Source: an uncultured Asticcacaulis sp. (GTDB lineage: Bacteria > Pseudomonadota > Alphaproteobacteria > Caulobacterales > Caulobacteraceae). Taken from it: a DNA stretch of 5,908 nt. The notes under the pieces were generated by a model. It was not told the origin of the DNA. It ran no database searches and was given only the letters and a program-made list of their open reading frames with translations. The DNA lies in contig CAMLPZ010000265.1 of assembly GCA_946482045.1 (NCBI GenBank), positions 1 through 5,908 of the forward strand, read 5' to 3'. Positions 1-5,258 of the stretch are shown here, piece after piece (within the stretch, counting starts at the first letter, position 1; every line of letters begins with the position of its first letter). A program made the position numbers and the translations under genes.

Positions 1-56
1 GCACATCGCAACTTCTGGCGGCGACCCCGCCCCTGCCGAAGAAGAACGGCAACTAA
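1..56 (+). CDS. 3' end of an upstream gene (product not identifiable; possibly a peptidylprolyl isomerase)
   Basis: Only the last 17 codons and a TAA stop (54-56) lie in the window, read from position 3. The tail is TSQLLAATPPLPKKNGN, a proline- and lysine-rich end. Its reality rests on the stop falling 7 bases before a strong terminator hairpin and on GC-rich third positions. No domain can be seen in so short a piece. Family knowledge of gene order suggests a parvulin-type peptidylprolyl isomerase, which often sits with secA upstream of argJ in alphaproteobacteria. That identity is inference from context, not from the residues. Confidence 0.55.
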   Translation, partial: TSQLLAATPPLPKKNGN

Positions 57-63
57 AGAATAC

Positions 64-97
64 AAAGACCGCCGCCTCCAACCGGCGGTCTTTTTTT
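64..97 (+). terminator. Rho-independent terminator of the upstream gene
   Basis: An 11-bp perfect stem (64-74, AAAGACCGCCG, pairing with 83-93) has an 8-base loop (75-82) and runs straight into seven T residues (91-97). It begins 7 bases after the upstream TAA. This is a textbook intrinsic terminator. It separates the upstream gene from argJ, which therefore needs its own promoter or readthrough. The A-run opposite the T-run also gives it weaker potential on the other strand. Confidence 0.93.
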
Positions 98-102
98 GTC
101 CG

Positions 103-128
103 CGCGGTTGCAAAGGCGGCGAACCGCG
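103..128 (+). promoter_or_regulatory. Inverted repeat / hairpin in the argJ leader
   Basis: CGCGGTT (103-109) is perfectly complementary to AACCGCG (122-128), with a 12-base purine-rich loop (110-121). It lies between the upstream terminator and argJ, 37 bases before the argJ ATG, and has no T-tract, so it is not a second terminator. It could be a leader RNA structure or a protein-binding operator. No known arginine-regulator motif was recognised. The palindrome is seen directly; any role is inference. Confidence 0.35.
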
Positions 129-165
129 ATTAAGGCCGGAAGCTGGATTTTGACGGGAAGCGCAC

Positions 166-1566
166 ATGGCCAAGACACCCTCGAAGAGCGATAAATCGCC
201 GAAGCTGGAACGCGCGCTCGATCCCCTGACCAATGCCATCAAGAGCGCCGTGCAGCAGGGGGCGGAACTGGTGTCGTCGCTTGCGCCCCATGCCGACGGG
301 ACCAAGCCCGTCGCTGCCCCGGGTAAGCCTGGCCTGGCCGTATCGCCTTTGGCCGTGCCGCTGCCGGACATGCCGCCGGTCTCTGGCGTCGTCATGGCGA
401 CCGACCGTGCCGGCTTCTACAAACACGAGCGCAAGGACGTGCTGCTGATGAAGTTCGTCGAGGGCACGACCTGCGCCGGCGTCTTTACGCGACACAGCAT
501 TGGCTCGGCGCCGGTTGACTGGTGCAAGAAGCAGCTCGAAGCCAATGACGGCGAGGACATCCGTGCCTTGGTCGTCAATGCCGGCTGCGCCAATGCCTTT
601 ACGGGCAAGCTGGGCGCCGATGCGGCACGGCGCACGGCCTCGGCCCTGGCGCGCCGCCTCGATTGCCGCCAGCGCGATATCATGCTGGCCTCGACCGGCG
701 TGATCGGCGTGGTGCTGGACGACGCCAAGATCTCTGCGCGTTTGTATGAGCTGGAAAAGAACCTGCGCGCCGATGCCTGGCACGACGCCGCCCAGACCAT
801 CATGACCACAGACACCTTCCCGAAAGGTGCCTATGAGACTGCCGAGATCGACGGTGTCGGCGTGCGCATCGCCGGCATCGCCAAGGGGTCTGGCATGATC
901 GCGCCCGACATGGCGACCATGCTGGCCTTCATCGTCACCGACGCGACCCTGTCGCCGGGTGTGTTGCAAAGCCTGCTGGCGCTCTATACCCGCACCACGT
1001 TCAACTCGGTGACGGTCGACGGCGACACCTCGACCAACGACACCTGCCTGCTATTCGCCACGGGCGCGGCCGGCGCGCCGCGCATCGCACGCGCCGGCGA
1101 CAAGCGCCTGGCCGACTTCAAGGAAAAGCTTGAGCGCGTCATGCATTCGCTGGCGACGCAACTGATCCGCGACGGCGAAGGCGCCACCAAGTTCGTCAAG
1201 GTCAATGTGACGGGCGCGTCCAACCCGGCGTCGGCGCGCAAGATCGCCAAGTCGATCGCCGAAAGCCCGCTGGTCAAGACGGCGATCGCCGGCGAAGACG
1301 CCAACTGGGGCCGTATCGTCATGGCCGTCGGCAAGACCGAGGAGCCGGTCGAGCGCGAACGCTTAGGGATAAAGTTCGGCAGTCTGGTGGCTGCCGAACA
1401 CGGTGCTGTGTCGCTGAACTACGACGAAGCGGCCATGAGCGCCTACATGAAGAACCAGGAACTGGAAATCAGCGTCGATGTCGGGGTCGGCCGGGCGTCC
1501 GCGCATGTCTATACCTGTGACCTCACGCACGGATATATCTCTATCAACGGCGATTATAGAAGCTAG
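166..1566 (+). CDS. argJ: Bifunctional glutamate N-acetyltransferase / N-acetylornithine transacetylase (ArgJ)
   Basis: ArgJ moves the acetyl group from N-acetylornithine to glutamate, and in bifunctional members also from acetyl-CoA to glutamate, in the cyclic route to ornithine and arginine in the cytosol. The 466-residue product shows the family landmarks: STGVIG at 176-181 (oxyanion-hole Thr-Gly), TTDTFPK at 214-220, and the self-cleavage site Ala250-Thr251 in KGSGMIAPDMATML, where Thr251 becomes the nucleophile of the beta chain. VTVDGDTSTNDT and a C-terminal DLTHGYISINGDYRS complete the match. The ATG at 166 has GGGAAG (155-160) 5 bases upstream. Family members are usually about 400-430 residues; here the conserved domain begins near residue 60, after a Lys/Ala/Pro-rich extension. 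The usual NxGNANA segment reads NAGCANA (138-144). mutT follows directly. The sequence cannot show whether the enzyme is mono- or bifunctional. Confidence 0.95.
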   Translation: MAKTPSKSDKSPKLERALDPLTNAIKSAVQQGAELVSSLAPHADGTKPVAAPGKPGLAVSPLAVPLPDMPPVSGVVMATDRAGFYKHERKDVLLMKFVEGTTCAGVFTRHSIGSAPVDWCKKQLEANDGEDIRALVVNAGCANAFTGKLGADAARRTASALARRLDCRQRDIMLASTGVIGVVLDDAKISARLYELEKNLRADAWHDAAQTIMTTDTFPKGAYETAEIDGVGVRIAGIAKGSGMIAPDMATMLAFIVTDATLSPGVLQSLLALYTRTTFNSVTVDGDTSTNDTCLLFATGAAGAPRIARAGDKRLADFKEKLERVMHSLATQLIRDGEGATKFVKVNVTGASNPASARKIAKSIAESPLVKTAIAGEDANWGRIVMAVGKTEEPVERERLGIKFGSLVAAEHGAVSLNYDEAAMSAYMKNQELEISVDVGVGRASAHVYTCDLTHGYISINGDYRS

Positions 1567-1965
1567 ATGAAAACCGTTCTTGTCGTTGCCGCTGCCCTAG
1601 TTGATTCCGATGGCCGCGTGCTGATCGCCCAGCGTCCCGACGGCAAGCAACTGGCGGGACAGTGGGAGTTTCCCGGCGGTAAGGTCGAAGCGGGCGAAAC
1701 TCCGGAAACAGCGCTGATTCGTGAGCTTGAGGAGGAACTCGGCATTACCGTCAAGCAGGCCTGTCTGGCGCCATTTGTGTTTGCCTCGCACACCTATGAG
1801 AGCTTCCACCTGCTTATGCCGCTTTATCTGATCCGCCGCTGGGAGGGTGAACCCGAAGCACGCGAGCACAAGGCATTGAAATGGGTGCGGCCGAACGACA
1901 TGCGCAATTACGAGATGCCGCCGGCCGATCTGCCGCTGGTGGCCTGGCTGCAGGATTTTATCTAA
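1567..1965 (+). CDS. mutT: MutT-type Nudix hydrolase (8-oxo-dGTP diphosphatase)
   Basis: The predicted 132-residue enzyme hydrolyses oxidised nucleoside triphosphates such as 8-oxo-dGTP to the monophosphate, preventing A:T to C:G transversions. The Nudix box is perfect at residues 38-60: Gly38, Glu44, then Arg52-Glu53-Leu54, Glu56-Glu57 and Gly59-Ile60. It is preceded by QWEFPGGK, characteristic of true MutT proteins rather than general Nudix enzymes, and the length is close to the roughly 130 residues of E. coli MutT. The ATG abuts the argJ TAG with no base between and there is no clear Shine-Dalgarno, so translation is probably coupled to argJ. Other Nudix substrates cannot be excluded, but the MutT assignment is strong. 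Confidence 0.92.
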   Translation: MKTVLVVAAALVDSDGRVLIAQRPDGKQLAGQWEFPGGKVEAGETPETALIRELEEELGITVKQACLAPFVFASHTYESFHLLMPLYLIRRWEGEPEAREHKALKWVRPNDMRNYEMPPADLPLVAWLQDFI

Positions 1966-2024
1966 TCGTTAAGGTTCCCTGCACACCTGACGTTAGGTCA
2001 ACAGGCGCAGATTGGGCGATCATC

Positions 2025-2034
2025 GGGGAGGTGA
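2025..2034 (+). promoter_or_regulatory. Strong Shine-Dalgarno that fixes the start of the Excalibur gene
   Basis: GGGGAGGTGA contains GGAGGTGA (2027-2034), a full match to the 16S rRNA anti-Shine-Dalgarno core. It lies 4 bases before the ATG at 2039 (7 bases counted from GGAGG). It is the strongest ribosome binding site in the window. It rules out the longer in-frame start at TTG 2012, which would place this sequence inside the coding region. Confidence 0.85.
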
Positions 2035-2038
2035 TGCC

Positions 2039-2341
2039 ATGTCTGCACCTATCTATTCCGAACGTCGGGACAGGGGCCACGCGCCGGAAAAAGGCCGCGG
2101 TCTGATCCGGACCCTGGCCCTTGTCAGCGTACTGGCGGCCGGCGCGTCGCTGTTGACCAGCCTGCAATACGGTACACGCGACGGCGCGGTCGTTCAGATT
2201 CAGCACCGTATCGCTTACCTGAATTGCGGCGCGGCGCGAGCGGTCAAGCTGGCTCCGGCGCGGATCGGCCAGCCGGGATACTGGCGGCATCTTGACCACG
2301 ACAACAATGGCGTGGCGTGCGAGGCTTCGGATCGAAATTAA
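2039..2341 (+). CDS. Small membrane-anchored protein with an Excalibur calcium-binding domain
   Basis: This 100-residue protein has a basic N-terminus (six Arg/Lys among residues 9-24), one hydrophobic segment at about 22-42 that should act as a signal anchor, and a C-terminal Excalibur domain from about residue 60. The domain is recognised by NCGAARA (62-68), the PGYWRHLD stretch and the EF-hand-like loop Asp86-His-Asp88-Asn-Asn90-Gly91-Val-Ala-Cys94-Glu95, close to the family core DxDxDGxxCE with Asn at the third ligand. Cys63 and Cys94 could form the usual disulfide. By the positive-inside rule the domain faces the periplasm. Excalibur domains are known to be extracellular and predicted to bind calcium; the specific role here is unknown. 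The ATG at 2039 is chosen for its very strong ribosome binding site. The gene follows mutT by 73 bases and converges on the next gene. Confidence 0.85.
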   Translation: MSAPIYSERRDRGHAPEKGRGLIRTLALVSVLAAGASLLTSLQYGTRDGAVVQIQHRIAYLNCGAARAVKLAPARIGQPGYWRHLDHDNNGVACEASDRN

Positions 2342-2353
2342 GCTTTGTCGCCC

Positions 2354-2382
2354 CTTTCCCAGAAACGTTTCGGAAAGCGCTT
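2354..2382. other. Nested palindromes between convergent genes (possible bidirectional terminator)
   Basis: The 41-base gap between the two convergent stop codons holds CTTTCC (2354-2359) paired with GGAAAG (2372-2377). Inside these lies a perfect 10-bp palindrome GAAACGTTTC (2362-2371), followed by an overlapping 8-bp palindrome AAGCGCTT (2375-2382). Position between convergent genes suits a transcription end for both, but no proper T-tract follows on either strand, so a classical intrinsic terminator is not demonstrated. Confidence 0.35.
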
Positions 2383-3270
2383 CTAAACCTTGCCTTCTTT
2401 GACGCCCAGCGCATCGGCCAGACGCATCCTGGCTGAACCGGGGCGCAGGGGTTTCTGCTGCGATTCGTGCGGTTTCCAGCCCGACAGGGTGATGATTTCG
2501 AACGTCGCTGGAGTACGGCCTTCATTATCGGCGAAGCGCTCGAAATAAAGCTCCGACGCCCGCGTTACGATGGCGCGGTTCAGCCCCTTACGCGGCCGGT
2601 CGATCAGGACGTTGCTTTCACCCATGGCGCGCAGGTCTGCCATCAACTTCAATGGATGTTCGTAAGAGACCACGACGCGGTCGGAATCGACGACTGGCAT
2701 GTTAAAGCCTGTCCGTCGCAGCAGGTCGATCAGGTCAGGACCTTCGGCAAACGGCGCGATGCGTGGGCCATAACCGCCGCGTACCTCAAGCTCCGCATCC
2801 ATCAGGCAGCCGCGCAGTTCTTTCAGCGTCTCGCCGCCAAACAGCGAGGCGATGAACAGGCCGTCGGGTTTCAACGCCCGTCGGATCTGCACCATGACGC
2901 CCGGCAGGTCATTGGCGGTATGCAAGGCCAGCGTACTGACGACAAGGTTGAGACTTTCGTCACCGAACGGTAGTTGTTCCTCGTCCATCACCAGGCGCGG
3001 CTGGCTACCGGCAAAGCCTTCCGACAGGTCGCTTTCGATCAGGACGCCGACTTTTCCGGCGGCTGGCGATGTCGCCAATTCGCGTCGGAAGGCGCCATCG
3101 CGCGCGCCGACTTCCAATGCGACGTCGAAATGGCGGTTGATGCCGCTGAGCGAGTGCAGGAGGTCTTCGATGGCGCGTTCACGGAGAAAAGAGGCTTGCG
3201 CAAAGTCCTTTGCCGCGCGATCAAGACGGCGGGCCAGAAGCGAACGGTCGAAGAGGCGGGGCGGGGACAT
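2383..3270 (-). CDS. SAM-dependent methyltransferase-fold protein of the NDUFAF5 / BioC-like family
   Basis: This 295-residue class I methyltransferase-fold protein matches, by recall, the mitochondrial complex I assembly factor NDUFAF5 along its length. Landmarks are LFDRSLLARR (6-15), the SAM-binding motif I ALEVGARDG (51-59), DEEQLPF (96-102), LALHTANDLP (114-123), LKPDGLFIASLFGGETLKELR (133-153), MGESN (216-220) and GWKPHESQQKPLRPGSA (264-280). NDUFAF5 is reported to hydroxylate an arginine of the complex I subunit NDUFS7 (bacterial NuoB). Alphaproteobacterial members are often annotated only as methyltransferases or BioC-like; BioC methylates malonyl-ACP in biotin synthesis, is shorter, and lacks the C-terminal signature seen here. 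The motif I loop is G-A-R-D-G, with Arg where the second glycine usually sits. The ATG at 3270 lies 27 bases from the divergent comF start and only 7 bases after a TATATA element, so the mRNA may be nearly leaderless. No clear ribosome binding site is seen. The exact reaction is inference. Confidence 0.82.
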   Translation of the reverse strand: MSPPRLFDRSLLARRLDRAAKDFAQASFLRERAIEDLLHSLSGINRHFDVALEVGARDGAFRRELATSPAAGKVGVLIESDLSEGFAGSQPRLVMDEEQLPFGDESLNLVVSTLALHTANDLPGVMVQIRRALKPDGLFIASLFGGETLKELRGCLMDAELEVRGGYGPRIAPFAEGPDLIDLLRRTGFNMPVVDSDRVVVSYEHPLKLMADLRAMGESNVLIDRPRKGLNRAIVTRASELYFERFADNEGRTPATFEIITLSGWKPHESQQKPLRPGSARMRLADALGVKEGKV

Positions 3271-3276
3271 GAAGCT

Positions 3277-3284
3277 CTATATAG
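3277..3284. promoter_or_regulatory. Palindromic TATA-rich box in a 27-base divergent promoter gap
   Basis: CTATATAG is a perfect 8-bp palindrome and the only AT-rich patch between the methyltransferase and comF starts. It could serve as a -10 element on either strand. On the minus strand TATATA ends 7 bases before the ATG, and TTTCGG sits 17 bases upstream of it as a poor -35. On the plus strand a comF transcript would start just before or around its GTG. The -35 matches are weak, so this is a candidate only. Confidence 0.3.
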
Positions 3285-3297
3285 GACGAACGGGCGC

Positions 3298-4104
3298 GTG
3301 CCGAAACTGCTGAACCGTCTAGGCCATATCGCATCCGAGGTTAAGGACTTTGTCGCGCGTTTCAGCCTCGCGCCGGTGCGCCTGGCGGCGGCCGACGCGG
3401 TCGATCTCGTTTTTCCGCCGGGCGGCGGCGACGCCCCGCTGCTTCACGGCGACATGGCGGCGGGGCCCTGGTCGCGCATCCGCTTCCTTGCCGATGAAGG
3501 CTGCGACATGTGTGCCCGGCCTTTCGATGGCGGGCTGCATTATGGCAAGGGCGCACTGTGCAGCGACTGTGCCGACGCGCCGTTTCCATTCACGCGGACG
3601 CGGGCGGCCTGCCTTTATGGCGAGGCGTCGAAAGACATTATCCTCGGTTTCAAGCACGGCGACCGGCTGGACATGGCTCCCATGCTGTCGCGCTGGCTGG
3701 AACGGGCAGGGGCCGATGTACTCCGGCAGGCCGATATCCTCGTTCCGGTGCCGCTGCATCCATCTCGGTTGCGGGAAAGGCGGTACAATCAGGCCGCTGA
3801 ACTGGCGCGGCCGATCGCCAGGCGCGCCGGGCTCGGTTACGCCGCCGATGCCTTGACGCGCGTCAGGGCGACGAAGTCACAGGGCCACGCCAGCGCCCGC
3901 ATGCGCTGGGACAATGTCCGTGGCGCCTTTACGGTCAAGGCTTCGCGGCAGGCGCAGGTGGCTGATAAGCGCGTCGTCCTGGTCGATGATGTCTTCACCA
4001 CCGGCGCGACTTTGCGGGCTTGTGCCGACACCCTGCTCAAGGCCGGGGCGCGGCAGGTCGATACCCTGGTCATTGCCCGCGCCGTGCCCCAACCGGAACT
4101 TTAA
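3298..4104 (+). CDS. comF: ComF family protein (phosphoribosyltransferase-like, double zinc-ribbon type)
   Basis: ComF proteins are linked to DNA uptake and recombination in competent bacteria but are also widespread where competence is unknown. They combine N-terminal zinc-binding cysteines with a type I phosphoribosyltransferase fold. The 268-residue product shows one cysteine set (Cys69, Cys72, Cys88, Cys91), PVPLHPSRLRERRYNQAAELA (150-170), TKSQGHASARMRWDNVRGAF (192-211) and the PRPP-binding loop VVLVDDVFTTGAT (226-238). The first CxxC pairs normally found after the FPP motif are missing: FPPGGGDAPLLHGDMAAGPW (39-58) has no cysteine. The GTG at 3298 is chosen because AGGACG (3283-3288) precedes it and because the open frame further upstream is antisense to the methyltransferase and matches nothing. 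No in-frame ATG lies near, so the start is less certain than the gene. Confidence 0.88.
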   Translation: MPKLLNRLGHIASEVKDFVARFSLAPVRLAAADAVDLVFPPGGGDAPLLHGDMAAGPWSRIRFLADEGCDMCARPFDGGLHYGKGALCSDCADAPFPFTRTRAACLYGEASKDIILGFKHGDRLDMAPMLSRWLERAGADVLRQADILVPVPLHPSRLRERRYNQAAELARPIARRAGLGYAADALTRVRATKSQGHASARMRWDNVRGAFTVKASRQAQVADKRVVLVDDVFTTGATLRACADTLLKAGARQVDTLVIARAVPQPEL

Positions 4105-4127
4105 AATTTCCGGAAATACCCTATATT
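4099..4127 (+). promoter_or_regulatory. Candidate promoter for the grxC-hydrolase-DUF1178 operon
   Basis: CCTATATT (4120-4127) resembles the -10 of alphaproteobacterial housekeeping promoters. A poor -35-like CTTTAA (4099-4104) lies 17 bases upstream of TATATT (4122-4127) and overlaps the comF stop. The 12-bp palindrome occupies the spacer, which would let a bound protein repress. Transcription would start around 4134, leaving a leader of roughly 50 bases before the grxC ATG. Only the -10 is convincing. Confidence 0.3.
4106..4117. promoter_or_regulatory. 12-bp perfect palindrome upstream of grxC
   Basis: ATTTCCGGAAAT is a perfect palindrome just after the comF stop and before a TATATT box. 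A second, related palindrome, ATCCGGAT (4136-4143), lies with its centre 28 bases further on. Symmetry and placement suit a transcription-factor operator controlling the grxC operon. I do not recognise it as a known regulator site; the role is inference. Confidence 0.4.
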
Positions 4128-4186
4128 GAATGCGTATCCGGATCGCGTCAAAACGGTTTTTCAAGACGCATCAAAGAGTTAGTTTT

Positions 4187-4441
4187 ATGGCCAAGATCGA
4201 AATCTACACCAAGCCCTATTGCCCCTATTGCGAGCGCGCCAAGGCGCTGCTGGAAGACAAGGGCGCGGAATACACCGAAATCGTTGCGTCGAGCGATCCG
4301 GCCTTGCGCGCCGAGATGAACGAACGGTCCGGCCGCTTTACCTATCCGCAAATCTTCATCGACGACCTGCATGTCGGCGGCTGCGACGACCTTGTGGCGC
4401 TTAATCAGCGCGGCGGCCTCGATCCGCTGCTGGCGGCCTGA
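4187..4441 (+). CDS. grxC: Glutaredoxin 3 (GrxC)
   Basis: This 84-residue cytosolic dithiol glutaredoxin reduces disulfides and glutathione mixed disulfides using glutathione. It has the active site Cys12-Pro-Tyr-Cys15 after IEIYTKPY, the cis-proline loop Thr52-Tyr53-Pro54 and the glutathione-binding GGCDDL (64-69), and ends in RGGLDPLLAA as bacterial Grx3 proteins do. Length equals the family norm. An in-frame ATG exists at 4130, but the 19 extra residues match nothing in the family, whereas MAKIEIYTK at 4187 aligns from residue 1 and has AAAGAG (4173-4178) at suitable spacing. The cis-Pro segment is TYP instead of the usual TVP. It leads a tight operon with the hydrolase gene 1 base downstream. 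Confidence 0.95.
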   Translation: MAKIEIYTKPYCPYCERAKALLEDKGAEYTEIVASSDPALRAEMNERSGRFTYPQIFIDDLHVGGCDDLVALNQRGGLDPLLAA

Positions 4442-4442
4442 A

Positions 4443-5258
4443 GTGGTCAAGGTCGCGCTCATCCAGACGTCCACGCCCGCCTCGCAACAGGCGGCGCTGG
4501 ACCATGCGCGGCCATTGATTCTGGAGGCCGCCGAGGGCGCGGATTTCGTCCTCCTGCCGGAATGCGCCAACCTGATGGAGCAACGCCGTGACCTGAAGGC
4601 TGTCAAGCTGGCCGCGGAGGGCGACGATGTCTTCGTGCAGGGGGTGCGGCAGATGGCGCGCGACCTGAAAACGCCAATCCTGATCGGTTCGGTCATTATA
4701 AAGGCCGAGAACAGCGACAAGTCGGCCAACCGCTCGCTCATGATCGATGCGGAAGGCGGGATCACGGCGCGCTACGACAAGGTGCATCTGTTTGATGCCG
4801 ACACGCCTGACGGCAAGTCCTATCGCGAAAGCGCAACCATGCGGCCGGGCACAGAGGCCGTGGTGGCGGGGACGCCGTGGGGCGGGCTGGGCCTGAGCAT
4901 CTGCTACGACGTGCGTTTCGCCTATTTGTACCGGACCCTGGCGCGGCGCGATGTGCGGATGATTTCGGTGCCCGCGGCCTTTACGGTTCCTACCGGCAAG
5001 GCGCATTGGGAGGTCATGTTGCGTGCGCGGGCGATCGAGACCGGCGCCTTCGTGCTGGCGCCGGCCCAAGGTGGCGCGCATGAAGACGGCCGGCACACCT
5101 GGGGTCATTCGATGATCGTGGGGCCGTGGGGCGAGGTGATCGCTGCTTTGGACCACGACCGCCCGGCGGTCCTGAGGGCCGAACTGGATTTGAGTGAGGT
5201 CGCAAGGGCGCGGCAGGCCCTGCCGCAGCTCCTGCACGACCGGGAGTTAATAGCGTGA
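4443..5258 (+). CDS. Carbon-nitrogen hydrolase, Nit1-like (probable deaminated glutathione amidase)
   Basis: This 271-residue nitrilase-superfamily enzyme has the full catalytic triad: Glu40 (FVLLPEC), Lys113 (RYDKVHLFD) and Cys154 (LSICYDVRF). The segment DADTPDGKSYRES (118-130), PAAFTVPTGKAHWEVMLRAR (177-196) and APAQGGAHEDGRHTWGHSMI (206-225) are characteristic of Nit1/YbeM-type enzymes, which hydrolyse deaminated glutathione formed by transaminase side reactions. Position 1 base after grxC, a glutathione-using protein, supports that substrate. The start is GTG 4443, the first in-frame start after the grxC stop; residues VKVALIQ begin the family domain immediately. The Shine-Dalgarno is weak, so translation is probably coupled to grxC. 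Many genomes label this family only as carbon-nitrogen hydrolase; a different small amide substrate remains possible. Confidence 0.92.
   Translation: MVKVALIQTSTPASQQAALDHARPLILEAAEGADFVLLPECANLMEQRRDLKAVKLAAEGDDVFVQGVRQMARDLKTPILIGSVIIKAENSDKSANRSLMIDAEGGITARYDKVHLFDADTPDGKSYRESATMRPGTEAVVAGTPWGGLGLSICYDVRFAYLYRTLARRDVRMISVPAAFTVPTGKAHWEVMLRARAIETGAFVLAPAQGGAHEDGRHTWGHSMIVGPWGEVIAALDHDRPAVLRAELDLSEVARARQALPQLLHDRELIA

Noticed and set aside
108..136. Possible argJ promoter (TTGCAA then GATTAA/TAAGGC)
   Set aside because: The spacing is wrong for GATTAA (14 bases), and the 17-base option TAAGGC is a poor -10; it also overlaps the hairpin. Not strong enough to annotate.
130..969. Long minus-strand ORF opposite argJ (279 codons)
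   Set aside because: Arg/Gly/His-rich translation without any recognisable motif, lying fully antisense to a well-matched argJ; an expected by-product of GC-rich codon use.
1985..2005. Short overlapping inverted repeats (ACCT/AGGT, TGAC/GTCA, CCTG/CAGG) upstream of the Excalibur gene
   Set aside because: Each arm is only 4 bases and alternatives overlap; expected by chance at this level.
2012..2038. TTG start adding 9 residues to the Excalibur protein
   Set aside because: The perfect Shine-Dalgarno at 2027-2034 lies inside this extension and points to the ATG at 2039.
2974..3297. 108-codon in-frame upstream extension of comF
   Set aside because: It is antisense to the methyltransferase, matches no ComF feature, and the family-like sequence begins only after GTG 3298.
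4130..4186. Upstream ATG adding 19 residues to GrxC
   Set aside because: The extra residues have no counterpart in glutaredoxins, and the ATG at 4187 has a ribosome binding site and aligns with residue 1 of the family. The upstream ATG also overlaps the candidate promoter region.
4401..5237. Long minus-strand ORF opposite the Nit1-like hydrolase (278 codons)
   Set aside because: Low-complexity Arg/His/Pro-rich translation antisense to an enzyme with an intact catalytic triad; no independent start signal.
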